From Acetobacteraceae bacterium (GTDB lineage Bacteria > Pseudomonadota > Alphaproteobacteria > Acetobacterales > Acetobacteraceae), in contig JAIXWG010000019.1 of the NCBI GenBank assembly GCA_027482245.1, positions 1 to 64,000 on the forward strand: a stretch of 64,000 bases of DNA, written 5' to 3'. The notes under the pieces were generated by a model. It was given only the letters and a program-made list of their open reading frames with translations, made no database searches and was not told the DNA's origin. Both the position numbers and the translations under genes were made by a program. Of this stretch, positions 44,368 through 53,092 are shown piece by piece. Each line of letters begins with the position of its first letter. Positions within the stretch are counted from its first letter, which is position 1.

Positions 44368-45306
44368 ATGACCCTCGCCGGCCTCTCGCTCCGTGACCTC
44401 GAATACCTGCTGGCCGTCGCTGAGCATCTGAGCTTCGGGCGTGCCGCCCAGGCCTGCGCCGTCAGCCAGCCCACCCTCTCCGCCCAGATCCGCAAGGTGG
44501 AGGAACTGCTGAAGATCGAGGTCTTCGAACGCGCGCCCCGCGGCGTGCTGGTGACGTCCAGGGGCGCCGAGGTCGTCGCGCAGGCCCGCCTGGTGGTGGC
44601 GGAGGCGCGGCGGCTGTTCGAGGTCGCGGCCGCCGGCAATGCGCCGCTGGAGGGCACCTTCCGCCTTGGCGTCATCGCCACCCTTGGCCCCTACCTCGTC
44701 CCCTTCCTGCTGAAGCCGCTGCGCGCGCGCTTCCCGCATCTCCGCCTGCTGCTGTCGGAAGGCTATACGCGCCAGCTGGCGCGGCAGGTGGAGGAAGGGG
44801 AACTCGACGCCATCCTCGCCGCCTCACCCCTCCCCGGCCCTGAACTGACCGAACTCAAGCTGTTCCGGGAGGAATTCGTCCTCGCCGTGCCGCGCGACCA
44901 TCCGCTGGCGCGCGTGGAGCAGGTGCGGCGGGAGGATGTGCCCGTCCAGGACCTGATCCTGATGAGCGAAGGCCACTGCCTGCGCGAACACGCGCTGACC
45001 TTCTATGCGGAGCGCCTGGCCGTCGATCGCCCCGAATTGCAGGCCGCAAGCCTGGAGACGCTGCGCCAGATGATCGCGGCCGGCGTCGGCGTCTCCCTGC
45101 TGCCGCAGCTGGCCGTCCAGGTCGGCGCGCTGCTGGACGACATGGTCGCCTATCGCCGCATCGGGGATGGCAGCATCTCCCGCGACGTGGCGCTGTTCCA
45201 CCGCCCGGGCTTCAGCCGCATCCGCGACGTACGGCTGCTCCGCCAGGCGGTGCAGCAGATCCTGGCGGAACAGAGCGCGGTGAAGGTGGCGGCGACGCTG
45301 GCCTGA
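44368..45306 (+). CDS. LysR-family regulator, OxyR-like
   Basis: A 312-residue LysR protein. The DNA-binding helix-turn-helix is at 20-45 (FGRAAQACAVSQPTLSAQIR), close to OxyR. The redox block LILMSEGHCLREHALTFYA has the peroxidatic Cys204. The resolving cysteine expected nine residues later is Tyr213, so a classical disulfide switch is not possible within this pair. It may respond through a different cysteine, by sulfenate, or to another ligand. It lies downstream of the GntR gene with its own gap and converges on an autotransporter gene. Confidence 0.8.
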   Translation: MTLAGLSLRDLEYLLAVAEHLSFGRAAQACAVSQPTLSAQIRKVEELLKIEVFERAPRGVLVTSRGAEVVAQARLVVAEARRLFEVAAAGNAPLEGTFRLGVIATLGPYLVPFLLKPLRARFPHLRLLLSEGYTRQLARQVEEGELDAILAASPLPGPELTELKLFREEFVLAVPRDHPLARVEQVRREDVPVQDLILMSEGHCLREHALTFYAERLAVDRPELQAASLETLRQMIAAGVGVSLLPQLAVQVGALLDDMVAYRRIGDGSISRDVALFHRPGFSRIRDVRLLRQAVQQILAEQSAVKVAATLA

Positions 45307-45325
45307 ACCAGCGCCGCCCCCGGCG

Positions 45326-47782
45326 TCAGAAGGCGTAGCGCAGGCGCAGCGTGCCGGCGATCTGCGACACCTCCGGCGACACCTCCCCGTCCAACCGTGC
45401 GCCGAGCGTGACGCCCGGCGCGATCGCCGTCTCCAGCCCCGCGGAGACCAGGCCCACCTCGCTGCTGCCGCGCGCGCCGCGCACGGTGAAGCGCGGCGAT
45501 TCCGGCGCGGCCAGGCCCACGGTCATGGAGACGTCGTTCTCGATATAGTGGCCCCAGGCCGCCCGCACGAAGCCGCGCAGCGGCTGCCCCGCCACGGTGC
45601 TGGAGGCCTCCGCCTGCGCGCCGATCTCCGTGCGGATGGCGCTGCTGCCCTGGCCGGGCACGCGCAGCGCGGTGCCGGCCGCCGGCGCGCGTTCCGTGTA
45701 GCCCTGGCTGTTCACGCGCTGCGCCTGGATGGCGGCGAGCGGCATCAGGCGACCGGCACCGATCGCCGCGCTGTCATGCCGCGCCTCCACGCGGAAGGAA
45801 TAGACCTGCGCGGAGGCATTGGCGTCCTGCCGCGTGCCGCCGAGCAGGCCGAGGGTGCGCTTGGTGTCGATCTCCATCTGCGTGAAGCCGCCGGCGGCAG
45901 CGATCGTGACATCGCCGATGCGGGTGTTGGCATAGGCACCGGCCTGGGCGTAATCCGCATGCGCCGTGCCGCGGCCGCCGGCGAAGGCAGCCCGCCCCTC
46001 GCCCGCCGCCACCGCCACGCCCATCACGCCATCGGCGCCATGGCGCATGTCGAGACCGAGCGCGAAGCCCGCACCCTGCAGGCTGCGACGGCCGGACCCG
46101 TCGGCCGCGTTGCCGTCGGTGCGGTTGTAGGCGCCGAAGGGCGTGCCCCAGACCGAGAAACCCTGGCGCGCATCGCCGCCCGGCGCCAGGCGCTGGCCCA
46201 TCGCGCCGCTCGCCGTGACGGATAGCGGGTCCATCATCGCCGCCAGGAACTGCCCGCCGGCGAGGAAGCCCATCGCGCTCGCGCCGGTCGCGACTTCGCC
46301 GGAGGCCTCGGTCAGCGCCTGCGCCGCCTGCGGCTGGCTGAGCGGGTAGAGGCCGTTGAACAGCGCCGCCATCGGCCCCGAAAGGCGCAGCCCCGCCGCC
46401 GGGCGCACCGCGTCCAGCGCCTGGCCCACCGCCACCTGGTTGCGGGAGAGGCCGACCGCGGCATAGCGCTGCGGCGTCACCGCCAGATCGACGCTGCCGG
46501 CGCCATAAATCACGTCGAGGCGCGCATTGGGGGCGAGGCCCGTCACCGGCGCCTCGATGCCCGAGAAGCTGCCGCTGACCGCGCCGCCGCTGGCGACGAT
46601 GCGGTGGATCGTGCCGACCGGCGCCGCGCCATCGACCGGCACCACCACCAGCTGGCCCGCCAGGCTCGTCGTGCCGCTGACATTCACGCGGTCCGCGCCG
46701 CCGGGGGCGTATTCGACGACGTAGCGCGACCCGGCCGCAAGGGCGAGGTTGCCCGCCACCGTCAGCGTCCCGATCGAATTGCCGGGGGCGAGCGAGCCGC
46801 CAGCAGCGACCGTCACGCCCGGCGTGGTGCCGGAACCACCCAGCACGCCGCCGCCCTGCACCTCGATGCCGGAGGAAGCGGCGGTGTTGCCGTTCACCAC
46901 CAGCATGGCGCCATTGCCGACGGTGTAGCCGCCGGTGAAGGACTGGGTGCCGAACAGGATCACCTTGCCGCCGCTGCCGCCATTGACGATGACGATGCGG
47001 CCGGGCGTCGTGCCGTCATTGGAGAAGCTGCCGGTGAAGACCGTGACATGGCCGTTCTGGTCGATGGTGCCGCCGGCGCCATCCACCGTGAAATCCTGCG
47101 TGATGACATCACCGACAAGCCGCAGTGTGCCGCCGCGGAACACCGGCAGCACCGTGCCCGCTTCGAGTTCGGCGGAGGTGTATTCCGCCGCGATGTCCGT
47201 CGCGGGCGGCGTGCCGACCGGCACGGTGTAGAAGGTCATCGGCAGGGTCAGCGGCGTGCCGGGAGAGAAGGTGCTGGCTACCATCACGACATGCTGGCCG
47301 CGCGTCAGGTCGTAGCTGACCTGCGGGCAGAAGAACGGAGAGCCGCAGCTGATGACGACGGCACCGACCGCCGCGTGGTTGCCGCTGTCATCATTGCCGG
47401 TGACGGCATTCCGGCCAGGCTGCGTCGGGTCGAAGCTGCCGAGGTAGAGGATCAGCACCGTATCCACCGGCGCGCTGGTCTGGCCGAGGACATAGGTCCG
47501 GGTGCTGTCCGCGATGAAGGGCAGCGCGACATAGTTGAAGGGGTTGGACCCCGTCGTCAGCGTGGAGGGATCACTGAGCTGCCCGAAGCCGAGATAAGGC
47601 GTCGAGAGATTCATCACGCCGGTCGTGGCGTTGGACGAGGTTGCTTCGAAGGTCAGCAGCGACTGTGCTGCAACAGGGCCTGCGAGGCCGAGGGCGAGTG
47701 ACGCCATCAGCCAGGTCTTGCGAGAAAGCTTCCGTGGCGCGGCACCACCCCGCAGGGTGATCCGTCGCAGAATGCCGGACAT
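45326..47782 (-). CDS. autotransporter (type Va secretion) outer-membrane protein
   Basis: An 818-residue protein. It has an extended signal peptide (to about residue 40, ending PVAAQ), a passenger with FLAMIN/PATR-type beta-helix repeats near GGSLAPGNSIGTLTVAGNL, and a C-terminal autotransporter beta-barrel (about 540-818) ending in RLRYAF with the usual terminal Phe. The passenger starts with a beta-rich region with GxxNAVTGNDDSG. The protein should be displayed on or released from the surface. Adhesin function is possible, but no enzyme motif was seen. Confidence 0.85.
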   Translation of the reverse strand: MSGILRRITLRGGAAPRKLSRKTWLMASLALGLAGPVAAQSLLTFEATSSNATTGVMNLSTPYLGFGQLSDPSTLTTGSNPFNYVALPFIADSTRTYVLGQTSAPVDTVLILYLGSFDPTQPGRNAVTGNDDSGNHAAVGAVVISCGSPFFCPQVSYDLTRGQHVVMVASTFSPGTPLTLPMTFYTVPVGTPPATDIAAEYTSAELEAGTVLPVFRGGTLRLVGDVITQDFTVDGAGGTIDQNGHVTVFTGSFSNDGTTPGRIVIVNGGSGGKVILFGTQSFTGGYTVGNGAMLVVNGNTAASSGIEVQGGGVLGGSGTTPGVTVAAGGSLAPGNSIGTLTVAGNLALAAGSRYVVEYAPGGADRVNVSGTTSLAGQLVVVPVDGAAPVGTIHRIVASGGAVSGSFSGIEAPVTGLAPNARLDVIYGAGSVDLAVTPQRYAAVGLSRNQVAVGQALDAVRPAAGLRLSGPMAALFNGLYPLSQPQAAQALTEASGEVATGASAMGFLAGGQFLAAMMDPLSVTASGAMGQRLAPGGDARQGFSVWGTPFGAYNRTDGNAADGSGRRSLQGAGFALGLDMRHGADGVMGVAVAAGEGRAAFAGGRGTAHADYAQAGAYANTRIGDVTIAAAGGFTQMEIDTKRTLGLLGGTRQDANASAQVYSFRVEARHDSAAIGAGRLMPLAAIQAQRVNSQGYTERAPAAGTALRVPGQGSSAIRTEIGAQAEASSTVAGQPLRGFVRAAWGHYIENDVSMTVGLAAPESPRFTVRGARGSSEVGLVSAGLETAIAPGVTLGARLDGEVSPEVSQIAGTLRLRYAF

Positions 47783-47836
47783 GCGCGTTTCGTCTCCGCT
47801 GGCGGTCCGGCATCCGTGAGGCGACGTCAGAAGGAA

Positions 47837-47853
47837 TCATGGACAACCCATGA
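47837..47853. promoter_or_regulatory. palindrome upstream of the autotransporter gene
   Basis: TCATGG-N5-CCATGA, a perfect inverted repeat about 55 bases before the autotransporter ATG. It may be an operator. No convincing promoter hexamers were found around it. Confidence 0.35.
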
Positions 47854-47928
47854 CCCGGACCGCTCGCGATCGGGCATGCCAAGCGAAGCGAAACAGGATG
47901 AAAACAGGTGTCACGAATGGTTGACGGA

Positions 47929-47948
47929 CCAGCCCCGTGACGGGCTGG
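47929..47948 (-). terminator. hairpin downstream of the class II aldolase gene
   Basis: CCAGCCC and GGGCTGG form a 7-bp stem with a 6-base loop, 37 bases after the aldolase stop. It could end that transcript before the autotransporter promoter. There is no T-tract. Confidence 0.35.
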
Positions 47949-47984
47949 CCGTTCACACACCGGCAACAAGCCTGGCGATGCGCC

Positions 47985-48767
47985 CTATTGCCGCCAGCTG
48001 CTATCCGACTGGTCCAGCTTCCGCAGCAGCCCCGGCCATTCCAGCAGCCCGTAGCGGCGCGAGGCCGAAAGGTCATAGGCCGCGCAGGAACGCGCCACGA
48101 CCTCCGGCGAGGGCATCTCGAGTTCCGTATTGCAGGCCATGGCGGCCAGCTGCGCCTGGCAGGCGCGCTCCATCCCCCACATCGCGATGAAGGCCTCCGG
48201 CACGCTCTCCCCCAGCGTCAGCAGGCCGTGGTTCTTGAGGATGCAGTAGTTCCTCTCACCGATGCTCTTCGCCAGCAGGTCGCGTTCCGACGGATCACGC
48301 TCCGGCCCGCGGAAATCGTGATAGGCGACACGGCCATAGAAGCGCGTCGCCGTCTGCGTCAGCGGCAGCAGCCCGCATTTCAGCGCGGAGACCGCCATGC
48401 CCGCGATGGTGTGGGTGTGCATCGCCGCCATCGCATCCGGACGCGCGCGATAGAGCGCGCTGTGGATGGTGAAGCCCGCCTTGTGCAGCCCGTAGGGAAG
48501 ATCGGGCTTGTAGAGGACATCGCCCTCGATCGTGACCTTCAGCAGCGAGGATGCCGTGATCTCCCCGAACAGCATGCCGTTCGGGTTGATCAGGAACTGG
48601 TCCGGCGCATCCGGCACCCGCGCCGAGATGTGGGTGTAGATCATGTCGGACATGCCGTACCCGTCGCAGAGACGGTAGGCGGCGGCGAGGTCGAGCCGCG
48701 CCTTCCATTCCGCGTCGCTGACGGAAGCCTGGATGGGTGCGATCTCGAGCGGGCCGAACTGGGTCAT
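47985..48767 (-). CDS. class II aldolase/adducin-family protein
   Basis: A 260-residue zinc enzyme of the fuculose-phosphate aldolase/L-ribulose-5-phosphate epimerase family. His117 and His119 in AMHTHTIAGM and His180 in LKNHGLLTLG are the metal ligands. SDMIYTHISARVPDAPDQFLINP is the usual start. Substrate phosphate-binding residues are not obvious, as in many uncharacterised members. It is cotranscribed with a TctC binding protein (13-base gap), pointing to an organic or sugar acid. Confidence 0.8.
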   Translation of the reverse strand: MTQFGPLEIAPIQASVSDAEWKARLDLAAAYRLCDGYGMSDMIYTHISARVPDAPDQFLINPNGMLFGEITASSLLKVTIEGDVLYKPDLPYGLHKAGFTIHSALYRARPDAMAAMHTHTIAGMAVSALKCGLLPLTQTATRFYGRVAYHDFRGPERDPSERDLLAKSIGERNYCILKNHGLLTLGESVPEAFIAMWGMERACQAQLAAMACNTELEMPSPEVVARSCAAYDLSASRRYGLLEWPGLLRKLDQSDSSWRQ

Positions 48768-48780
48768 GGCTGTGGTTCCT

Positions 48781-49749
48781 TCAGGAATCGCCGCGGATGC
48801 CGGCGCGCTGGATCACCTCGCGCCAGCGGAGGATCTCGGCGGAAAGCTGCGCGGTCAGGGCGGCCGGGCCATCCATGCGGATGATGGCGGCGGCGGTGCT
48901 CAGGCGGGTCAGCAGGTCCTCGTCGTTGCGCATCGCCGTCAGCTCCGCCACCAGGCGCGTCATCAGCGCATCGGGCATCCCCTTCGGCGCGAACATCGCG
49001 AACCAGTTGGGCGCGGCGTAGCCCGGCACGAATTCCGCGATGGCCGGGATTTCCGGCACGGAGGGCACGCGCGCCGGCATGGTCATGCCCAGCAGCCGCG
49101 CGCGGCCCTGGCGGTAATGGGCGAGGACTTCGACGGTGCTGCCGAAGACGAAGTCGATCTCCCCGGTATAGACCGCGTTCACCGCCTGGCTGACACCGCG
49201 ATAGGGGACATGCGTGATGTCGATATGGGCCAGCGCGCCGAACTGCGCGGCAGCCAGGTGGTTGGCCGAGCCCACGCCGCCCGAGCCATAGGTCAGGATG
49301 CCGGGCCGCGCCCGCGCCGCCGCCAGCAGCGCCGGCAGGTCCGCGAAGCGGCTGTCGGCCCGCACCATGAGGCCTGCCGGCACGTCGCAGACCACCGTCA
49401 GCGGCGCCAGGTCGCGCAGCGGGTCGAAGTTCAGCTGCGCCTGCAGCGTCGGCAGGATGGCGATGGAGGAGGAGATGAAGAGCAGCGTCGCGCCGTCCGG
49501 GTCGGACCGCGCCACGGCCTGCGCGCCGAGCCCGCCGCCGACGCCAGGCCGATTCTCCACGATGAAGGTGGCGCCCAGCCGGCGGCTCAGCCGGTCCGCG
49601 ATGATCCGCGCGGGCACGTCCTGTGGCCCGCCGGCGGCGAAGGGGATGATGATCCGCACCTGGCGCACCGGCCAGGCATCCTGGGCACGGGTGACCGACG
49701 GCGCCAGGAGGGCGCCCCCGGCCAGGAGCAGGGCCTGCCTGCGTTGCAT
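48781..49749 (-). CDS. TctC/Bug-family solute-binding protein
   Basis: A 322-residue periplasmic binding protein with signal peptide ending SVTRAQ. Blocks: RIIIPFAAGGPQDVPARII, ENRPGVGGGLGAQAV and HVPYRGVSQAVN. It is first in a two-gene operon with the class II aldolase and diverges from another TctC gene that belongs to the TctA-TctB fusion transporter. It may share that permease. Confidence 0.85.
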   Translation of the reverse strand: MQRRQALLLAGGALLAPSVTRAQDAWPVRQVRIIIPFAAGGPQDVPARIIADRLSRRLGATFIVENRPGVGGGLGAQAVARSDPDGATLLFISSSIAILPTLQAQLNFDPLRDLAPLTVVCDVPAGLMVRADSRFADLPALLAAARARPGILTYGSGGVGSANHLAAAQFGALAHIDITHVPYRGVSQAVNAVYTGEIDFVFGSTVEVLAHYRQGRARLLGMTMPARVPSVPEIPAIAEFVPGYAAPNWFAMFAPKGMPDALMTRLVAELTAMRNDEDLLTRLSTAAAIIRMDGPAALTAQLSAEILRWREVIQRAGIRGDS

Positions 49750-49882
49750 GACGATTCCTCCGTTCCGGGCACGGTGGACCGCGCCTCTTGCGGGGCATGT
49801 TGCATCGCCCGGGGGGCCCCGTCACCCCGCCCGGGCCGACCCGCTGCTCAAGGCGTGACAGGCGGGGGGTTTTGCGTCCGGC

Positions 49883-49911
49883 TTGGAAAGGGTTCTATCG
49901 TTCCCATTAGG
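49883..49911 (+). promoter_or_regulatory. possible promoter of the TctC-TctAB operon
   Basis: TTGGAA (49883-49888), 17 bases, ATTAGG (49906-49911), about 37 bases before the ATG at 49948. The -10 is weak. The surrounding sequence is less GC-rich than the rest of the gap. Confidence 0.25.
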
Positions 49912-49947
49912 CGGGACAAACTCGCCATCTCTGCGGGAGAAACGACC

Positions 49948-51066
49948 ATGGCTGAACGCGACAGCGTGCCGGGCGCCGGGCGACGCGACCTCCTCCGCCT
50001 CGGCGCCGGGATCGGCGCGGCGGCGGCGCTGCCGGGGGCGGCGCGGGCGCAGGACTTCGCCGGGCGAACGATCGAATGGATCATCCCCATGTCGGTCGGC
50101 GGCGGGTCCGACACCTGGGCGCGCTTCCACCTGCCCTTCCTGAACCGCCACATGGTGGGCAACCCCACCATCGTCATCCGCAACATCACCGGCGGCGGCG
50201 GCATCAACGGCACCAACCAGTTCGCGGCGCGGGCGCGGCCGGATGGGCTGACCATCCTCGGCACCACCGCCTCCATCCAGTTCCCCTTCCTGCTCGGCGA
50301 TCCGCGCGTGCGCTACGACTACGCGAACTGGGTCCCCGTCCTCGCCTCCCCCACCGGCGGCGTGCTGTACATCCGGCCGGAAGTGGGCGTGCGCGGGCCG
50401 GGGGATCTGGCGAAGCTGCGCGCGGCCACGGGGCTGAAGTTCGGCAGCCAGGGGCCGACCTCGCTCGACATGGTGCCCGCGCTGGCCTTCGAACTGCTCG
50501 GCATCGACGTGCAGGTCGTGATGGGCATGCAGGGCCGCGGCCAGGGGCGGCTGGCCTTCGAGCGTGGCGAGACGCCGATCGATTACCAGACCAGTTCCGC
50601 CTACATCAGTCAGGTCCTGCCGCTGGTGCGGGAGGGCAAGGCCGTGCCGCTGTGCAGCTGGGGCAGCCTGAACGATGCGGGCGAGCTGGTGCGCGACAGC
50701 AATTTCCCGGACCTCCCGCATTTCGCGGAGTTCCTGCAGGCCGCGACCGGCCGCCCGCCCTCCGGCCCCGCCTGGGAATCCTGGAAGGCGCTGTTCGTCG
50801 CGGGCTTCGGCGCGCAGAAATTCGTGGTGCTGCCGAAGACGACGCCCGCCAATCTGGTGAACGCCTACAAGGAGGCCTTTCGCAAGACCATTGCGGATGC
50901 CGAGTACCGGGAAAAGCGCGGCCCCGTCATCGGCGAATACAACGAGACGGTTGGCGAACCCGCGGACCGCGCCTACGCCGCCGCCACCACCATGTCGCCG
51001 GAGGTGCGGCAATGGACGCGGGATTGGCTGCAGCGCCGCTTCAACCACACGCTCGGCCGCGAATAG
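49948..51066 (+). CDS. tctC: TctC-type binding protein of the TTT transporter
   Basis: A 372-residue exported protein that is longer and more divergent than the other TctC copies here. The N-terminus GRRDLLRLGAGIGAAAALPG fits a Tat signal, cleaved near ARAQD. Binding blocks are WIIPMSVGGGSDTWARF, IRNITGGGGINGTNQFA and ARPDGLTILG. ATG 49948 follows GGGAGA. It precedes the fused TctA-TctB permease by 62 bases and is the natural partner of that permease. Confidence 0.85.
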   Translation: MAERDSVPGAGRRDLLRLGAGIGAAAALPGAARAQDFAGRTIEWIIPMSVGGGSDTWARFHLPFLNRHMVGNPTIVIRNITGGGGINGTNQFAARARPDGLTILGTTASIQFPFLLGDPRVRYDYANWVPVLASPTGGVLYIRPEVGVRGPGDLAKLRAATGLKFGSQGPTSLDMVPALAFELLGIDVQVVMGMQGRGQGRLAFERGETPIDYQTSSAYISQVLPLVREGKAVPLCSWGSLNDAGELVRDSNFPDLPHFAEFLQAATGRPPSGPAWESWKALFVAGFGAQKFVVLPKTTPANLVNAYKEAFRKTIADAEYREKRGPVIGEYNETVGEPADRAYAAATTMSPEVRQWTRDWLQRRFNHTLGRE

Positions 51067-51128
51067 CGTGTCACGGGCCCGCATCGCCGGTGCGGGCCCA
51101 CCTGCCTTGCCTCGATGGATGACGCGCG

Positions 51129-53084
51129 ATGATCGAAGCCCTGCTCTCCGCCCTGGTGCAGCTCTCCAGCCCCGACCGGCTGGCCTATATGGCGCTGGGT
51201 GTCGCCATCGGCTACGCGATCGGCGTGCTGCCGGCGCTGGGCGGGCTCGCGGGCCTCTCCCTCGTGCTGCCCTTCATCTATGGGCTGGACCAGGTCTCGG
51301 CGCTGGCGATGCTGACGGGGCTCGTCGCGGTGGCGGCGACGGCGGACACCTACAGCTCCATCCTGATGGGCATCCCCGGCTCCTCCGCAAGCCAGGCGAC
51401 GATCCTGGACGGCTTCCCGATGGCCCGCCGAGGAGAGGCCGCGCGGGCATTATCGGCGTCCTTCATCGCCTCCATGATCGGCGGGCTGGTCGGCGCGGTG
51501 ATCCTAAGCTGCGCGGTGCTGGTGGCGCGCCCCTTGATCCTGGCGCTGGGCACGGCGGAGCTGTTCATGCTGGCCGTGCTCGGCCTGTCCATGGTGGGCG
51601 TGCTCGCCGGCCGCAGCTTCGGCAAGGGGCTGGTCGCCTGCGGGCTCGGCCTCGCCCTTGGCACCATCGGATCGGCGCCCGCCACCGCGGAATACAGGCT
51701 CGATTTCGGCACGCTATACCTGAGTGACGGCCTGCCGCTGCCCGTCCTGGTGCTGGCGATCTTCGCCCTGCCGGAAATCGTGGATTTGGCGCGCGGCGGC
51801 GGCACCATCTCCAAGACCGCGGAGCTCGGCAAGGGCTGGATGGCGGGGCTGCGGGACATCGCGACGCATTGGTGGCTGCTGCTGCGCACCTCCACCATCG
51901 GCAGCCTGCTCGGCGCCATCCCGGGCCTCGGCGGCAGCGTCACGGACTGGATCGTCTATGGCCACGCCGTGCAGACGGAGAAGAACGGCCAGTTCGGCAA
52001 GGGCGATGTCCGCGGCGTCATCGCCGTCGAAGCCTCCAACAACGCGCGCGAGGGTGGCGCGCTGGTGCCGACGCTGTTCTTCGGCATCCCCTCCTCCGGC
52101 TCCATGGCCGTCTTCCTGGGCGGCATGACGCTGATCGGGATCGAGGCCGGGCCGCAGCTTGTCGGCGAACGGCTCGACCTCACCTACGCCATCATCTGGT
52201 CGCTCGCCATCGCGAACGTCATGGGCACGGGGCTCTGCTTCATCACCTCGCCGCTGATCGCGAAACTGACGACGATCCGCTTCGGCCTGATCGCGCCCTT
52301 CATGGTGATGATCGTCTGCTTCGGCGCCTTCAATACCAGTCGCGATGCCGCGGACCTCTATCTGCTGCTCGCGGTCGGCGTGCTCGGCCTGTTCATGCGC
52401 CGCTTCGGCTGGCCGCGGCCGCCCTTTGTCGTGGGCTTCGTCCTCGCCCAGCCGATGGAGACCTACCTCTATCAGGCCGTGCAGTTCTATGGCTGGGGCT
52501 TCGTCGAACGGCCGGGCGTCGTGATCATCGCCGGCATGATCGCCCTCTTCGTCTTCATCGGTGCCCGCCAGCGGCGGCTCGCGGATACGGATGATGAGAG
52601 CGACAAGCGCGGCCAGGCGCGGCCGCAGGCGATCTTCGCCCTCGTCCCTGTCGTGATCTTCGCCGCCGTGCTGCTGGACGCCACGCGCCACAGCTTCCTC
52701 GGCGCGGTGTTCCCCGGCATGGTCGCGGCGGCGATGCTCGTCATCAGCATCCCCATCGTCCTGAAGCTGGCCTTCGCGAAGGATCCAGGTTCCCTACTGC
52801 ACGATGGCGAGGAAGGGTCGGACGAGAGCCAGGGCGGCTTCTGGACCTACCTCTTCTGGTTCGCGGGGCTGATCCTGGGCTCCGCCCTGGTCGGCTTCCT
52901 GCTGGCCAGCATTGTCTTCTTCCTGGCCTTCCTGCGCCATGCCGCGAAATGCCGCTGGACGAAGACGCTGGTGCTGACCGCCATCGCCAATGGAGGCCTG
53001 GTGGCGGTGGCGGATATCCTCGTGCTCGACTTTCCCAATGGCCTGCTGCAGTCGATGATCGACCTGCCCTGGCCCCTTCGCTGA
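51129..53084 (+). CDS. tctA: tripartite tricarboxylate transporter permease, TctA-TctB fusion
   Basis: A 651-residue membrane protein, about 150 residues longer than normal TctA. Residues 1-475 are TctA with LGVAIGYAIGVLPALGGLAG, the MGIPGSSAS loop, and the second loop FGIPSSGSMAVFLGG. A charged linker follows at about 478-497 (RRLADTDDESDKRG). The C-terminal part (498-651) has four hydrophobic helices, as in the small subunit TctB. No separate tctB is present. It should import a carboxylate using the proton or sodium gradient, with the TctC protein upstream. Confidence 0.85.
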   Translation: MIEALLSALVQLSSPDRLAYMALGVAIGYAIGVLPALGGLAGLSLVLPFIYGLDQVSALAMLTGLVAVAATADTYSSILMGIPGSSASQATILDGFPMARRGEAARALSASFIASMIGGLVGAVILSCAVLVARPLILALGTAELFMLAVLGLSMVGVLAGRSFGKGLVACGLGLALGTIGSAPATAEYRLDFGTLYLSDGLPLPVLVLAIFALPEIVDLARGGGTISKTAELGKGWMAGLRDIATHWWLLLRTSTIGSLLGAIPGLGGSVTDWIVYGHAVQTEKNGQFGKGDVRGVIAVEASNNAREGGALVPTLFFGIPSSGSMAVFLGGMTLIGIEAGPQLVGERLDLTYAIIWSLAIANVMGTGLCFITSPLIAKLTTIRFGLIAPFMVMIVCFGAFNTSRDAADLYLLLAVGVLGLFMRRFGWPRPPFVVGFVLAQPMETYLYQAVQFYGWGFVERPGVVIIAGMIALFVFIGARQRRLADTDDESDKRGQARPQAIFALVPVVIFAAVLLDATRHSFLGAVFPGMVAAAMLVISIPIVLKLAFAKDPGSLLHDGEEGSDESQGGFWTYLFWFAGLILGSALVGFLLASIVFFLAFLRHAAKCRWTKTLVLTAIANGGLVAVADILVLDFPNGLLQSMIDLPWPLR

Positions 53085-53092
53085 AGAAGACG

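Noticed and set aside
45307..45325. Short GC hairpin between the LysR and autotransporter stops
   Set aside because: Only a 4-5 bp stem and no T-tract, so too weak to call a terminator.
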